Assembly: GCA_900320545.1 (NCBI GenBank)
Contig: ONSU01000008.1
Coordinates: 36,583 to 100,582, forward strand
DNA length: 64,000 nt
Direction: 5' to 3'
Source of the DNA: an uncultured Bacteroidales bacterium
Lineage (GTDB): Bacteria > Bacteroidota > Bacteroidia > Bacteroidales > UBA932
The notes beneath the pieces are model-generated. The model did no database searches. It had not been told where the DNA came from and saw only the letters and a list, made by a program, of their open reading frames with translations. Below are positions 42,608-52,552 of the stretch, piece after piece. Position numbers and translations under genes: made by a program. Position 1 is the stretch's first letter. Each line of letters opens with the position of its first letter.

Positions 42608-43738
42608 ATAATATTTGCGAACCCAGTACTGAAAAAGCGGATCGATGATGAACGGATTGTCTTTTTCGTCGAACGCGATGACCTCTTTTTTCATCAGTGC
42701 CTCCTTCACCCGTTTGACATTGGCGGACGAATTGAGGTGGTATTTCCGCACGGTATCGGCCCCGCTGAAGCGAGTATGTCCATCCAGAATCGCCCGGAGC
42801 AGGCTCACCTGGTAGGTAGTCAGAGAATCCATCAGCGCGCGGAAGCCCGGCTCGTAGATTGCCACGATGCAGGAAAGCGCCTCCACCAGGACGGGCTCCA
42901 TAATGTATCCCTTCGAGCGCGAATCGCACAGCGAGACGAAGTGGTTGATATAGAAAAGGTGGTTCCGGAAGAGTTTGCAGGCCCCTAGCAGCAGGTTGCG
43001 GTCGATGACCTTTCCGCTGGAGAGGAATCCTTTCACCAGATGGTCGACAATCTCCCGCTCATCCACAGGCGAGACCGGAAGCCTCTCCACGTTCCGGTAG
43101 AAATACCGCCGGTACCCGAAGATATCATCCATCGCATTGACCCGCGACCCGGTGAAAATCAGCGAGAAAAGCTGCCCGCTCCCCTGCTCCTTCAGCACGG
43201 CGTCCATCGTCCGGAGGATCAGGTCGCCGTCCTCCAGGAAATCGACGTTCTGGAATTCGTCGACAACCAGGATCATCCGCGTCTGCCGCTCCGCCGCGAG
43301 AAGATACGGCAGGCGGAACATCGCGAGCATATCCTCTTCGTCGACATCCCAGTTGAAGGCGATGACTTCGTCCGTCCGGGAGAATTCCTCCCGGTCGAAG
43401 ATGAAGTGCGTCCCCGCGAGATGCCGGGAAATGATGTCGGCATATTCCGCCGGCGTGGAAGCCACCATCCGGATCACCGCCCCGCCGAAGCGCTGGAGAA
43501 ACTTGACAGAATTGCGGATGTTCTGCACCGAAAACTGTCCGGTCAGATACTGCACCCCTCCCATCCGGAGATTGAAAAGCGTCTGCTGGATGAGCGACGT
43601 CTTCCCGCCTTTGGGCGGAAGGATGATGACGGCGTTCTCGCCCTGGGTGATGAAATTCCCGAGGATGGTGCATTCCGTCTTGCGGCCGATGAAATTCTTG
43701 CCGGAGACAAACTTGTCGTAAATAAAGGGTCCGTCCAT
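42590..43738 (-). CDS. Archaeal-type AAA ATPase with winged-helix tail
   Basis: 382 aa. Walker A PPKGGKTS (41-48, a Gly-Gly variant) and Walker B MILVVDE (155-161), sensor-like FTGSRV, then helical and winged-helix C-terminus (VRKYHLNSSANVKRVKEALMKKEVIAFDEKDN). Fits the ATPase_2/STAND-like family abundant in Bacteroidota, whose role is largely unknown. Starts 2 bp after the HAD-phosphatase stop, so it is the third gene of the fumarase operon. Confidence 0.82.
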   Translation of the reverse strand: MDGPFIYDKFVSGKNFIGRKTECTILGNFITQGENAVIILPPKGGKTSLIQQTLFNLRMGGVQYLTGQFSVQNIRNSVKFLQRFGGAVIRMVASTPAEYADIISRHLAGTHFIFDREEFSRTDEVIAFNWDVDEEDMLAMFRLPYLLAAERQTRMILVVDEFQNVDFLEDGDLILRTMDAVLKEQGSGQLFSLIFTGSRVNAMDDIFGYRRYFYRNVERLPVSPVDEREIVDHLVKGFLSSGKVIDRNLLLGACKLFRNHLFYINHFVSLCDSRSKGYIMEPVLVEALSCIVAIYEPGFRALMDSLTTYQVSLLRAILDGHTRFSGADTVRKYHLNSSANVKRVKEALMKKEVIAFDEKDNPFIIDPLFQYWVRKYYFEMSE

Positions 43739-43740
43739 CT

Positions 43741-44571
43741 TTACTGTCTGGATTGTTCAAGCCATTGTCCGAATTCCTGCACATTCTCCGCGATAAGGTC
43801 CGGCGGAACGGGGGCCGATTCACCCGTTTCCCGCGTCGTTTCTCCCGACAGGACCAGCACCCCCAGCGCCCCGGCATTGTGCGCCGAAAGCGTATCGGTA
43901 TAGACACGGTCCCCCACCATCGCGAGTTCATCCGGCGCAAGGCCGTGTTTGTCCATAATGCCGAAGAGCATCGTAGGATCGGGCTTCCCGAGGACGATGT
44001 CCGCCGCCCGGCCTGTGGCATGCTCGATGCATTTCTGGATCGAGCCGCAGTCCACCAGCACCGTTTCGTGCTCGGTGGGGCAGACCCGGTCGGGATTGGT
44101 CGCTACATACGGAATCCCCTGCTTCGCCCACCAGGCCGCCCGGCAGAGGCGGTCGTAAGTAAGCGTCATGTCAAACGACACCACGAGTACGTCGGGAACG
44201 GCCCCGGGATCGTCCGGAAGCTGCTCGAAGCCGGCCTTCTCGAACTGCGACACCATGCTCGGCGTACCGAGAATGAAGAGCCGCTTCGCCGCAGGCCAGG
44301 TCTTCCTGATATAATCGATCGCGGCCAGCGAAGTCGTGTACATATTCTCCTCCGTCGCCTCGATGCCCATCCCGGAGAGTTTCTTCAGATAATCCGCCAC
44401 GCTGCGTGTCGGATTGTTGGTGAGGAACGAATAACCGATGCCCAGCCGCCGGAGCGTCTCCAGGAATCCCTTAGTAAAAGGGAACAGCCGGCTGCCCAGG
44501 TAAAGGGTGCCGTCCATGTCCAGCGCGACGTGCCGGATGCGGGAGAGCCGGGCTTTCAGTGCCGCGTCCAT
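43741..44571 (-). CDS. HAD-IIA phosphatase (NagD-like)
   Basis: 276 aa from ATG 44571. HAD motif I DMDGT (Asp18, Asp20), motif II FLTNNPT, cap domain, motif III KPDP and motif IV MVGDRVYTD. Removes phosphate from small phosphorylated metabolites (sugar or nucleotide phosphates); the exact one is unknown. The start lies 1 nt after the fumarase stop and its end 2 nt before the ATPase. Confidence 0.88.
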   Translation of the reverse strand: MDAALKARLSRIRHVALDMDGTLYLGSRLFPFTKGFLETLRRLGIGYSFLTNNPTRSVADYLKKLSGMGIEATEENMYTTSLAAIDYIRKTWPAAKRLFILGTPSMVSQFEKAGFEQLPDDPGAVPDVLVVSFDMTLTYDRLCRAAWWAKQGIPYVATNPDRVCPTEHETVLVDCGSIQKCIEHATGRAADIVLGKPDPTMLFGIMDKHGLAPDELAMVGDRVYTDTLSAHNAGALGVLVLSGETTRETGESAPVPPDLIAENVQEFGQWLEQSRQ

Positions 44572-44572
44572 C

Positions 44573-46222
44573 TTACAGGCCGATGGTTTTGAAGAAATCA
44601 TTCCCCTTGTCGTCCACGAGGATAAAGGCCGGGAAGTCCTCCACGCGAATCTTCCAGATGGCTTCCATCCCGAGTTCGGGATATTCCACACACTCGATGG
44701 ACTTGATGCTGCTCTGCGCCAGGATGGCGGCCACGCCACCGATCGTGCCGAGGTAGAATCCGCCGTGCTTCTTGCAGGCGTCGGTCACCTGCTGCGTGCG
44801 GTTGCCCTTTGCAATCATCACGAGCGACGCGCCCTGCGCCTGGAATTCATCCACATACGGATCCATCCGGTTGGCCGTGGTGGGGCCCATCGAGCCGCAG
44901 GGATAGCCCTCCGGCGTCTTGGCCGGGCCGGCATAAAGCACAGGGTGATCCTTGAAGTACTGAGGGAGTCCCTCACCGGCATCGAGACGCGCTTTCAGTT
45001 TGGCGTGCGCGATGTCGCGAGCCACGATGATGGTGCCCTTGAGGTTGACGCGCGTGCTCACGGGGTATTTGGTGAGTTCGGCGCGGACCGCGTCGATGCC
45101 CTTGTCGAGGTCGATCTCGACACCCTTGGGGCCCTCGCCCGGACGACGGTACTCCTCGGGAATGAGTTCCGACGGGTTGGCGTCCATCTTCTCGATCCAT
45201 ACGCCGTCGGCATTGATCTTACTCTTGATGTTGCGGTCCGCCGAGCAGCTCACGCCCATGCCGATGGGGCAGCTGGCGCCGTGGCGCGGGAGACGGATCA
45301 CGCGGATGTCGTGCGCGAGGTACTTGCCGCCGAACTGGGCGCCGAGCCCGATCTTAGCGGCCTCCTTGAGGAGTTTCTGCTCGAGATCCACGTCGCGGAA
45401 GGCGCGGCCGGTCTCGTCTCCGGTGGTCGGAAGGCCGTCGTAATACTTGATGCTGGCAAGCTTGACCGTCAGAAGGTTCTTCTCGGCGCTGGTGCCGCCG
45501 ATCACGAACGCGATGTGGTAGGGCGGACAGGCGGCCGTTCCGAGGCTCTTCATCTTCTCAACGAGGAACGGAAGGAGCGTCCCCTCGTTCTGGATGGTAG
45601 CCTTAGTCATCGGGTAGAAATAAGTCTTGTTGGCGCTTCCGCCGCCCTTGGCGACCATCACGAAGCGATACTCGCTTCCCTGCGTTGCCTCGATATCGAT
45701 CTGCGCGGGCAGATTGCACTTGGTATTGACCTCGTTGTACATATCGAGCGGCGCATTCTGGCTGTAGCGGAGATTCTCCTCCGTATAAGTCTTGAACACA
45801 CCGAGGCTCAGGGCCTCCTCATCCTCGAAATCGGTCCAGACTCTCTGGCCCTTCTCACCGTGGATAATGGCCGTTCCTGTGTCCTGGCAGAACGGCAGCA
45901 CGCCCTTGGCGGCCGTCTCCGCATTGCGCAGGAACTGCAGCGCGACATATTTGTCATTCTCAGAGGCCTCCGGATCGCTGAGAATCGCCGCCACCTGCTC
46001 ATTGTGTGCGCGCCGCAGCATAAACTGGCAGTCGTGGAACGACTGCTGCGCCACCAGCGTCAGCGCCTCGGGAGAAACCTCCAGGATGGTCTTTCCCCCG
46101 CATCCGCAATGTCCTCCGAACTTGGAAGTCTTCACGAGCTTCTCCGAGCCCGGAATCTTGTAGTACTCTGTCTTGTCCTCGCCGAGCTGGAACATCGGCG
46201 CATACTTGAACTCTGCTGCCAT
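44573..46222 (-). CDS. fumA: Fumarate hydratase, class I (iron-sulfur)
   Basis: 549 aa, single-chain type with fused alpha and beta domains. Interconverts fumarate and malate through a [4Fe-4S] cluster. Conserved Cys lie in [14 protein letters not shown] and CPIGMG/SCSADR; the C-terminal beta domain has [16 protein letters not shown]. The oxygen-labile class is usual in anaerobes. First gene of an operon with the HAD phosphatase and ATPase. Confidence 0.94.
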   Translation of the reverse strand: MAAEFKYAPMFQLGEDKTEYYKIPGSEKLVKTSKFGGHCGCGGKTILEVSPEALTLVAQQSFHDCQFMLRRAHNEQVAAILSDPEASENDKYVALQFLRNAETAAKGVLPFCQDTGTAIIHGEKGQRVWTDFEDEEALSLGVFKTYTEENLRYSQNAPLDMYNEVNTKCNLPAQIDIEATQGSEYRFVMVAKGGGSANKTYFYPMTKATIQNEGTLLPFLVEKMKSLGTAACPPYHIAFVIGGTSAEKNLLTVKLASIKYYDGLPTTGDETGRAFRDVDLEQKLLKEAAKIGLGAQFGGKYLAHDIRVIRLPRHGASCPIGMGVSCSADRNIKSKINADGVWIEKMDANPSELIPEEYRRPGEGPKGVEIDLDKGIDAVRAELTKYPVSTRVNLKGTIIVARDIAHAKLKARLDAGEGLPQYFKDHPVLYAGPAKTPEGYPCGSMGPTTANRMDPYVDEFQAQGASLVMIAKGNRTQQVTDACKKHGGFYLGTIGGVAAILAQSSIKSIECVEYPELGMEAIWKIRVEDFPAFILVDDKGNDFFKTIGL

Positions 46223-46236
46223 TGTTGTGATGTTAA

Positions 46237-47109
46237 TTAGTTCTTTGTTTCTTCTTCAGAATCAGAGTCGTCCAACTCCAGCCGGGGCTGTTGTGACTCA
46301 AGATATCGTTTTCTGCTCATGGAACTGACGACCTTTTTACCGGTTTGCTTCTCGAATGCTTCCTTTGCCACTTTGGCTACGGAACCGCCGCGCTCTGCCA
46401 CTCGGGCATGCTCCGACATAGACTCCGGATGCTCCTCTTTAGTAATATTGGTAGCCGTCAACTCAGCAAGCATGTTCATGACCAATTCTTCATTGGTCAT
46501 ATTATCCCGGAGATTTTCCTGCGTCAACCCTTTCAAATGCTTGTATTCCCGCGCTGTAAGGCCAGCCCAAGTGTAATATATGATATCGGTAAGAGTAGCA
46601 TATCCAGTCCCCTCCTCTACGCCATGGGCCTTCCACTGGTCAGTAAGATCCTTGCGGATTTCAATGCTTTTCAGGCGCTGATTGATCCAGTTGTCGGAAT
46701 ACCCCAAACGTTTGTAATCCAGTAACGACTGCCGAATCCCCAACTCGGGGTCTTGCATCTGATGAATCCGTTCTGCTCCAACCTGGGCAAGCCAGCGTTT
46801 GAAGGGTTCGGCTTTCTTTGAAGTAATTGATTGAATGATGCGAAATACACCTTCCAGCGATGAACAATGTACGGAATGTAATTTCCCATCCGTTGAGCGA
46901 AATTGATGGGGGGTACAAATTGTACCCCACACGGCACCTAGTTCCGCATCGCGCTGGCGAAGGCGTTTGATATACTGTCTGACATCACTGCTATCTGTAA
47001 TTGCCTCAACAACATCGGCTATGCAGAAGAACCATCTCTCCTGAACATCGTCCCAATATGTACGGATCTGTTTATCTCCGAAAACCTTCAGTTCCTGCTT
47101 TGTTCCCAT
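46237..47109 (-). CDS. Bro-N domain (DinD-like) protein
   Basis: 290 aa. N-terminal Bro-N domain: [46 protein letters not shown] in pieces, a fold of phage antirepressors. The C-terminal part ([35 protein letters not shown]) resembles DinD-like DNA-damage proteins. A short spacer (14 bp) separates it from fumA, but it reads as a separate, probably acquired gene. DNA contact is expected; target unknown. Confidence 0.75.
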   Translation of the reverse strand: MGTKQELKVFGDKQIRTYWDDVQERWFFCIADVVEAITDSSDVRQYIKRLRQRDAELGAVWGTICTPHQFRSTDGKLHSVHCSSLEGVFRIIQSITSKKAEPFKRWLAQVGAERIHQMQDPELGIRQSLLDYKRLGYSDNWINQRLKSIEIRKDLTDQWKAHGVEEGTGYATLTDIIYYTWAGLTAREYKHLKGLTQENLRDNMTNEELVMNMLAELTATNITKEEHPESMSEHARVAERGGSVAKVAKEAFEKQTGKKVVSSMSRKRYLESQQPRLELDDSDSEEETKN

Positions 47110-47234
47110 ACCTCCAAGCCTTTTTCACAAAAATAGCGAATCCTGCTATCTTCTGCAAATCTAATGAAGGATTTAGTTATCGTTGCCTACGGCCGTAAAA
47201 TCGAGGGCTTCGCCCAGGGTTTAATGGTTTAATG

Positions 47235-47287
47235 CTGATCGCCTTCGCAATCAGCTGGACGGCTGGGCCAGAAGGCCCTGGCCGTCC
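47235..47287 (-). other. GC-rich hairpins directly after the FISUMP gene
   Basis: Starts two bases past the stop: GGACGGC/GCCGTCC outer and GGGCC/GGCCC inner stem with a four-base loop (47257-47287), then a second hairpin GCTGAT/ATCAGC (47235-47256). No T-run follows, so it is a poor terminator. A cruciform here recalls the hairpin that follows variable repeats of diversity-generating retroelements. Confidence 0.45.
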
Positions 47288-47289
47288 TA

Positions 47290-48390
47290 TTATTCTGAAA
47301 CTGGACGAACGGATTGCCCGTCGTAACGGTAGCGGTTGCCGTAGTACCTGTACACACCGTCGGAATGGAAGTAGACGCCCCACGCGTTGTGCGGGCGGTC
47401 CGTATAGAGAGACGAAGACCAGTAGTAGCCGCCGGAACCGGCAGAGTAGAGACCCGTGTCACCCCGGCGACCGGCAGCGGGAAGGAAGATACTGTTGCCG
47501 TTCGAGGCGGTGACGATTCTTCCCTTCACTCCGGTTCCGTTATAGTTTGTCGTCCACTTCCAATCGCACTGTTCCAGAAGCGCCGTCCACTCCGCATCCG
47601 TAGGCATTCTCCACTTCCTGCCGAGATTTACGCTGGCGGCATCGTCCGAAGATTCCAATACCGTCTTATTATCCACAGTACCATAAGAACTACTGGTGTT
47701 GTACTTCGTAAGGGTACTATATGAGCCGTTGCACCATTTATAGGAGGCCCAACTATATCCCGCAGACTTTCCATTTTTCCAAGTCAAAGGGCTCTGACTG
47801 CTATAATACGGCGCAGTCTCGCCCCAGGCATAGTAATCACCATAGTCCTCTGGATTGGCACAGAGGCCGGTCTCGCACAGGTTGGATTTGGCCCAATAGA
47901 GTTTGTAAGTTGTCCCATCGGCCCGGGTCATCACAATTCCAAGGTCAACAGTACCTGTGAACTCTTTGGTAGTGAAAGACTTCACCGAACCATACTTTAT
48001 CGCCATTCCATTCTGAACGTAGGATTTGTAATAATATGTAGTACTTAAGTCCAAACCTATGGCAGTAACCTTAAATTTATTATTTCCGTCAAGTCCGCTT
48101 GCCACTACCTTCTTCGCATTTTCAAAAGACTGAACCTTGTCGTACATAATCCCCACCTCGGCATCCCAGAGCTCAAACGGAAGATTGGCATAGCCCGTGA
48201 GCACAGCTGAATTATCCGTAATATCCAAAGCATCACCAGTGATAGTAAGTTCCTCCGGATTGTTTTGGGTTCCCCTATCTACTTTGCCTTTATCTTCCGG
48301 AGTACAGGCAAAAAACAGCGACAAGGCTGCAAGGGCTGAAAGCGCGAGCTGTATCAAGCTGTGATTACGATTCTTAAATTCTTGTGCCAT
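47290..48390 (-). CDS. FISUMP-domain lipoprotein, possibly diversified
   Basis: 366 aa. Lipobox LSLFFAC (Cys29), a fibronectin III-like region (about 45-145: NSAVLTGYANLP, LDLSTTYYYKSYVQNG), then a FISUMP (C-type-lectin-like) domain: KLYWAKSNL, YGDYYAWGE, GRKWRMPTDAEW, GYYWSSSLYT and GQSVRPVSE. Near the end the codons are mostly NNC (TAC, GGC, AAC, CGC, GAC), as adenine mutagenesis of an AAC-rich template would leave. No reverse transcriptase or template repeat is in this window. Probably a surface protein that binds variable ligands. Confidence 0.8.
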   Translation of the reverse strand: MAQEFKNRNHSLIQLALSALAALSLFFACTPEDKGKVDRGTQNNPEELTITGDALDITDNSAVLTGYANLPFELWDAEVGIMYDKVQSFENAKKVVASGLDGNNKFKVTAIGLDLSTTYYYKSYVQNGMAIKYGSVKSFTTKEFTGTVDLGIVMTRADGTTYKLYWAKSNLCETGLCANPEDYGDYYAWGETAPYYSSQSPLTWKNGKSAGYSWASYKWCNGSYSTLTKYNTSSSYGTVDNKTVLESSDDAASVNLGRKWRMPTDAEWTALLEQCDWKWTTNYNGTGVKGRIVTASNGNSIFLPAAGRRGDTGLYSAGSGGYYWSSSLYTDRPHNAWGVYFHSDGVYRYYGNRYRYDGQSVRPVSE

Positions 48391-48523
48391 TATGTGATGC
48401 TTTGTTTACAATCATACAAAAATAACCAATCCCTCCGACCTCTGCAAATCTTTTGCGAGGTTTAGAGCGGGAATCACAAGTCCAGGCTTGTGGAGTTGAC
48501 CGGAGAGTTGATAGAGGAAGCGA

Positions 48524-50191
48524 CTACCAGCTGATCTCCTGACTGAAAGTCTCCCCGAAGCGGTCGGTTACGCTGACAGTCCCCATTCCGTGCTCATCAT
48601 TGACAAACACGCTGAACATAGAGTCGGTGTTGGAATCGGACAAGTTGTAGTTCTCGGAAGCGAGGGCGGAATTATTAGCCTTGAAGAATTCTATGATTTC
48701 CCTGGTAGCATAAGAATACCGATTGTCGCTCACGCGGGTCATCTTCCTATGGTTGCCACCATATTCAAAGACCGGCGTCTCCCACAACTCGTCCCATAGG
48801 AAAATATTGGCATACAGCTTATTGGCCTCGTAAACGCCAGGGGCGAAGAGCTGCATCTGATAGTTGTCGTCGAGCGGCTGTCCGCTGCTCTTGAGGAGCG
48901 CCCTTCCGCCGATATAGTTCCAATCGCGCCAGGTATACGAGGGCTTCTTGGAGTTTCCGCCGTATGAAGCATCCCAAGCCCCTGTCTGGTAATATAGGGG
49001 CTTGTATTTCCACGAGAATTTCCCGTGGTCATATTCCGCGACAATATACCCTCTCGGCGTTCCGTTGTCGCTCACGTACTCGTTGGTCCAGAGCTGGCCG
49101 GTAACCCTGGTAAGGGTATGGGTCTCTATCACCGGATCATCTATATTGACGTAGTTGTGCGAGATATGGGTATGACCGGCAAAGGCATATACCTTTGGGA
49201 ACCGCGACAGGATCTTGCGGTAGTCGGCGGCGTGGTTTGCCGAGCGGTCCTTCCCTCCGGGAAGACGGAACATCGGGGAATGGGCGCAGACGATCAGTTC
49301 CACCTTCGGACCGGTTGCGACAAGGTCATTCCGAAGCCACTCCCAGATTTCGTCCGTAAGTCCGTTTCCGCAATTGTCGCTGATCCGTCCGGATTCGGTT
49401 ACCGGGGCAATCATATTGTCCAGTACCACGATGTGGAACTTTCCCAGATTGAAGGAATAGTTCACCGGGCCGAAATGCGACTCGAAAGTTCTCGCGGCAT
49501 CGCGGTCACTGCTTTTCGTGACATCGTGGTCGTGGTTCCCGATAACGTGGTAGGGAATGATGCCGGTTCCGGCCATCCCCCTCTTGTAGTCGGGGATGAG
49601 GGAAAGATCCCTGTGCACCACATCGCCGAGGCAGATGCCGTAAACCGGCCTCCCGCCCATCTTCCCGACCTGTTCCTTCATATCCTTATACATATCCTCG
49701 CAGACGTCCAAGGAGTGGTAGGCCAGACGGTCATATCCGTCGGAGCGGCTGCGGGGCTGGGGGTCGGCATAGATGATGATGGAGAAGCGCTCAGGGTCGG
49801 CAATCTTCTCCAGGGTGAAGTCGAGGCCGTGATACTTCCCGTCGCTCCCCTTGGAGGCGTCCTTAAGGAAAATCCAGAACACGGGGATGCCGTCCCGCAC
49901 TGGGGCCGAATACCCCGACGGAGTGCTTACAAAGACGTAGTCGGTCCCGCCGGGATATCCCGGAAGCCCGTATGCCCCTGAAGCATCGGTCTTGGTGACA
50001 TATAAGCCGTCAGATACGAGGACGCCTTCCAGGGGTTTTCCGTCATTGCCCCGGACTGTTCCAAAAAGGGTCGATTCCGCCGCAGGAGTCTGCTCCTCCG
50101 GCACGCCGTTCCCCGGCTTTTCCACCTTGCCGCAGGCGCTCCCGAAAAGGAGGAGCGCCGCGGCGAAGGATAAAAGCCTACTGCAACTCAT
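48524..50191 (-). CDS. Lipoprotein metallophosphoesterase with MetallophosN and MetallophosC domains
   Basis: 555 aa from ATG 50191; lipobox FGSAC. N-terminal carboxypeptidase-like beta domain (about 40-125, TLFGTVRGNDGKPLEGVLVSDG), calcineurin-like core with YADPQ, CLGDVVH, VIGNHDHD, CAHSPMF and GHTHISH, then a C-terminal MetallophosC domain. The substrate is unknown; such proteins are common at the cell surface in Bacteroidota. Start overlaps the preceding beta-helix gene by 14 bp, so it is the last gene of the SusC/D operon. Confidence 0.85.
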   Translation of the reverse strand: MSCSRLLSFAAALLLFGSACGKVEKPGNGVPEEQTPAAESTLFGTVRGNDGKPLEGVLVSDGLYVTKTDASGAYGLPGYPGGTDYVFVSTPSGYSAPVRDGIPVFWIFLKDASKGSDGKYHGLDFTLEKIADPERFSIIIYADPQPRSRSDGYDRLAYHSLDVCEDMYKDMKEQVGKMGGRPVYGICLGDVVHRDLSLIPDYKRGMAGTGIIPYHVIGNHDHDVTKSSDRDAARTFESHFGPVNYSFNLGKFHIVVLDNMIAPVTESGRISDNCGNGLTDEIWEWLRNDLVATGPKVELIVCAHSPMFRLPGGKDRSANHAADYRKILSRFPKVYAFAGHTHISHNYVNIDDPVIETHTLTRVTGQLWTNEYVSDNGTPRGYIVAEYDHGKFSWKYKPLYYQTGAWDASYGGNSKKPSYTWRDWNYIGGRALLKSSGQPLDDNYQMQLFAPGVYEANKLYANIFLWDELWETPVFEYGGNHRKMTRVSDNRYSYATREIIEFFKANNSALASENYNLSDSNTDSMFSVFVNDEHGMGTVSVTDRFGETFSQEISW

Positions 50192-52415
50192 AGCAGCCAA
50201 GGTCGATAGCCCCTACCTGACGGCGTCCGCCGGCAAGATCAAGGTCGGTCCAGTTAGGGACACTCCCGTCAAGGGCACCCTGGTCGGCGGTCAGGACACC
50301 TGCATTGACAAGGGCGCTTCCCGCAACGGGACGGAACACAGTATCCAGCATACCGTCCGTAAAACTGACGCTGTCGTGAATTCTGCTATTTTGGGTCGGG
50401 ACGGCGTTACCCTTGGTCAATCCACCCTCCGGATAAGCATTATAAATCACAAAGGTCCATTTGTTCCCCAGCCAGATCTGCGGGGTCGCGGCGTTGTTGG
50501 ACGTGTTGCCGGCAATCACGGAATTCATAATGAGTCCTGTATTGCCAATCAGTACGCCGGCGGCATACTGGGAGGTGTTGCTATCCGTGTTGTTGACGAC
50601 GGTACAATTGACGATGTTGCAGCCAAAATTGTTATTCGCCGTGGCCCCGCCAGCCATAATGCCGGAGACGTTCGTCGTCGCCACATTCCCGGTGACCAGA
50701 CAGTTGTAGACAAAGCACCATCTCTCGCAGTAGATGCCACCGCCGTCCCTGGCGGTATTCCCTTTAACGATGCAGTTGTAGACAATTCCGCGAGTTGCCT
50801 GGGCTCCGCCGTACAGTGCCACGCCGCCGCCCTGTTTGTCAGCAGTATTGCCTTCGACCAGGCAGAAGCAGCCCTTGGCATCGTTCGCAAAAAAGCCTCC
50901 GCCCTTCCCGGAACTTCTGTTACTATGGATGTAGCAGCGGGTAACCAGGGAGCCGGACGCAGCGCAGACCCCGCCGCCGCAGTCACTGGCGGCTGCCGCC
51001 AGGGTGTTGTCCCTGAGTTCACAGCCATCCAGTATGCCGTTTTTCCGGACCCATACGCCACCTCCGTTCTCTCCGGATGTGGTGACCTTTCCGTTCCGGA
51101 TGACCAGGTTCTTCCACGTAGTCGGAGTGGTAAAATCCGCCCCCTGGGTGACGACGCGCCCCGCGGCATTACCGTCCAGGACGGTCGTCAGTCCCTCAGT
51201 CGCCTTCAGCGGCTCATAGACAGGAACTTCCGTAAAGGAAGCGTCGTAACTTCCCGTAACGTTCACGCCCTCTTTCATCGTGAAATTCCCCGTAAAGGTA
51301 CCCTCGCCCACATAGATGTCATCCCCCGCCTGTGCGGCTTCCAGCGCAGCGGCAAGGTCGTCTCCCTGCCTCACCAGCAGGTGACGGGCCTTAATAGCGG
51401 TGGCAGGGATGGTAAAGGTCTGCTTCTCAGATGATTCCGTCACCGTGAATGAACTTCCGTCCACGAGGTCGTAGATCACCTTCTCCTCCACGGAGCGTAC
51501 GCTTTCACGGCTGAGTGTCCCTGCGGGCAGCTTTCCGCTGAACACCACGTTCGACGTCTCCCAGCCGGTCACCTTGGCATCATCGGAGAGGAGAATCTCT
51601 ACGTCGTAGCAAACCTCGAATTTCCCTCCCTTGACCGTTCCGATGGGCTTGACGTGCGAACGCTCGACACTGATTAACTTTCCGCTTTCGGTAAGGGACA
51701 TCCTGCCGTCGGAAAGGGTAAGTTCCACCGTAAGGGGATAAGAGCCGGGAAGAACGGGAATATAGTAGTTCCCGGCGGGGAACGATCCGGTCAGTTCCAC
51801 CGAATTGCTCCCGTCGACGACTTCGCTCACCGAAGGGACTTCTCCGGAAAAATCCACCTTGACCTTGCCGGAAAGAGGATTCCCGGACGAGGATATCTTA
51901 ACCTTTGCGAGGGTCGTAACATCCTCAGGGACCGTTATCCTGAGCAGACCGCAAAGATTATAGAAGGTCATTCCGTTTCCGTCTCCCTTGGCAGCCGAGA
52001 GGTTGGTCCCGGGAGCGAGCCCGGCGGCACTGACGCTCCGCTTGTCAGGCAGTTGCATTGTCACAACCGTCCCCTCCAGGGAATTATCCTCGGAGTAGGG
52101 ATACACGGCATAATAGGTTCCCTCGCCCTCGAACGGAGTCATACTTCCTTCCAGCGTGGTGGAAGCTCCGTCTTCCAGAGCCTCGAAAGGTCTGTTAGCA
52201 AGGGCGGCGTCAAAGACCGAGACTTTGTCCCCCGTTGTCCAGGAGATGAAAGGGACGGACGAATGCTCGTCCATCGTGGTCTTGGTGGGCTCGGCACCCA
52301 CGGTGAAGCGGCAGAGCGTAAGTCCCTCCTCAACGGCAAACTCCTGCTCCTGAACCTGGCACGATACAATTGCAAAGGCGGCAAGAAGGCCGCATGCGAT
52401 GGCTGTCTTTTTCAT
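50178..52415 (-). CDS. Fimbrillin-like / beta-helix surface lipoprotein 2
   Basis: 745 aa. Lipobox AIVSC (Cys19). N-terminal half (about 25-330) resembles fimbrillin/BF2992-like domains; the C-terminal half (about 345-745) is a right-handed parallel beta-helix with repeats (GGGVWVRKNGILDGCELRDNT, GGGFFANDAKGCFCLVEGNTA, GGGIYCERWCFVYNCLVTGN) and a choice-of-anchor-like end (LDLAGGRRQVGAIDLGCYE). Paralogous to the 849-aa protein upstream. Could be an adhesin or polysaccharide-binding protein; no catalytic residues recognised. AGGAGG lies 9 bases before the ATG. Confidence 0.85.
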   Translation of the reverse strand: MKKTAIACGLLAAFAIVSCQVQEQEFAVEEGLTLCRFTVGAEPTKTTMDEHSSVPFISWTTGDKVSVFDAALANRPFEALEDGASTTLEGSMTPFEGEGTYYAVYPYSEDNSLEGTVVTMQLPDKRSVSAAGLAPGTNLSAAKGDGNGMTFYNLCGLLRITVPEDVTTLAKVKISSSGNPLSGKVKVDFSGEVPSVSEVVDGSNSVELTGSFPAGNYYIPVLPGSYPLTVELTLSDGRMSLTESGKLISVERSHVKPIGTVKGGKFEVCYDVEILLSDDAKVTGWETSNVVFSGKLPAGTLSRESVRSVEEKVIYDLVDGSSFTVTESSEKQTFTIPATAIKARHLLVRQGDDLAAALEAAQAGDDIYVGEGTFTGNFTMKEGVNVTGSYDASFTEVPVYEPLKATEGLTTVLDGNAAGRVVTQGADFTTPTTWKNLVIRNGKVTTSGENGGGVWVRKNGILDGCELRDNTLAAAASDCGGGVCAASGSLVTRCYIHSNRSSGKGGGFFANDAKGCFCLVEGNTADKQGGGVALYGGAQATRGIVYNCIVKGNTARDGGGIYCERWCFVYNCLVTGNVATTNVSGIMAGGATANNNFGCNIVNCTVVNNTDSNTSQYAAGVLIGNTGLIMNSVIAGNTSNNAATPQIWLGNKWTFVIYNAYPEGGLTKGNAVPTQNSRIHDSVSFTDGMLDTVFRPVAGSALVNAGVLTADQGALDGSVPNWTDLDLAGGRRQVGAIDLGCYELQ

Positions 52416-52541
52416 AAGATGTCCTCCTCTTCGTCAATTAAAACGGATTCGTTCCTGTTGGAATCCAGCGTGCTTGCACAAATGATCAGTTCCGGTTTCA
52501 ACCGGACTTCATTGGTTTCTGGCTTGATGTACTTTTTCATA
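52412..52541 (-). pseudogene. Small KKYIKPE-type peptide gene, apparently frameshifted
   Basis: From ATG 52541 the frame reads MKKYIKPETNEVR, the start of a small peptide family common in Bacteroidales, then continues off-pattern to a stop after 35 codons. In another frame LKPELIICASTLDSNRNESV and a DEEEDIL end follow, stopping in ATGA at the 745-aa gene start. One extra T in the CCGGTTTGAAACCGG palindrome would explain it. Alternatively a 33-aa gene starts at 52513. Confidence 0.4.
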
Positions 52542-52552
52542 TGGTTGGTGTA

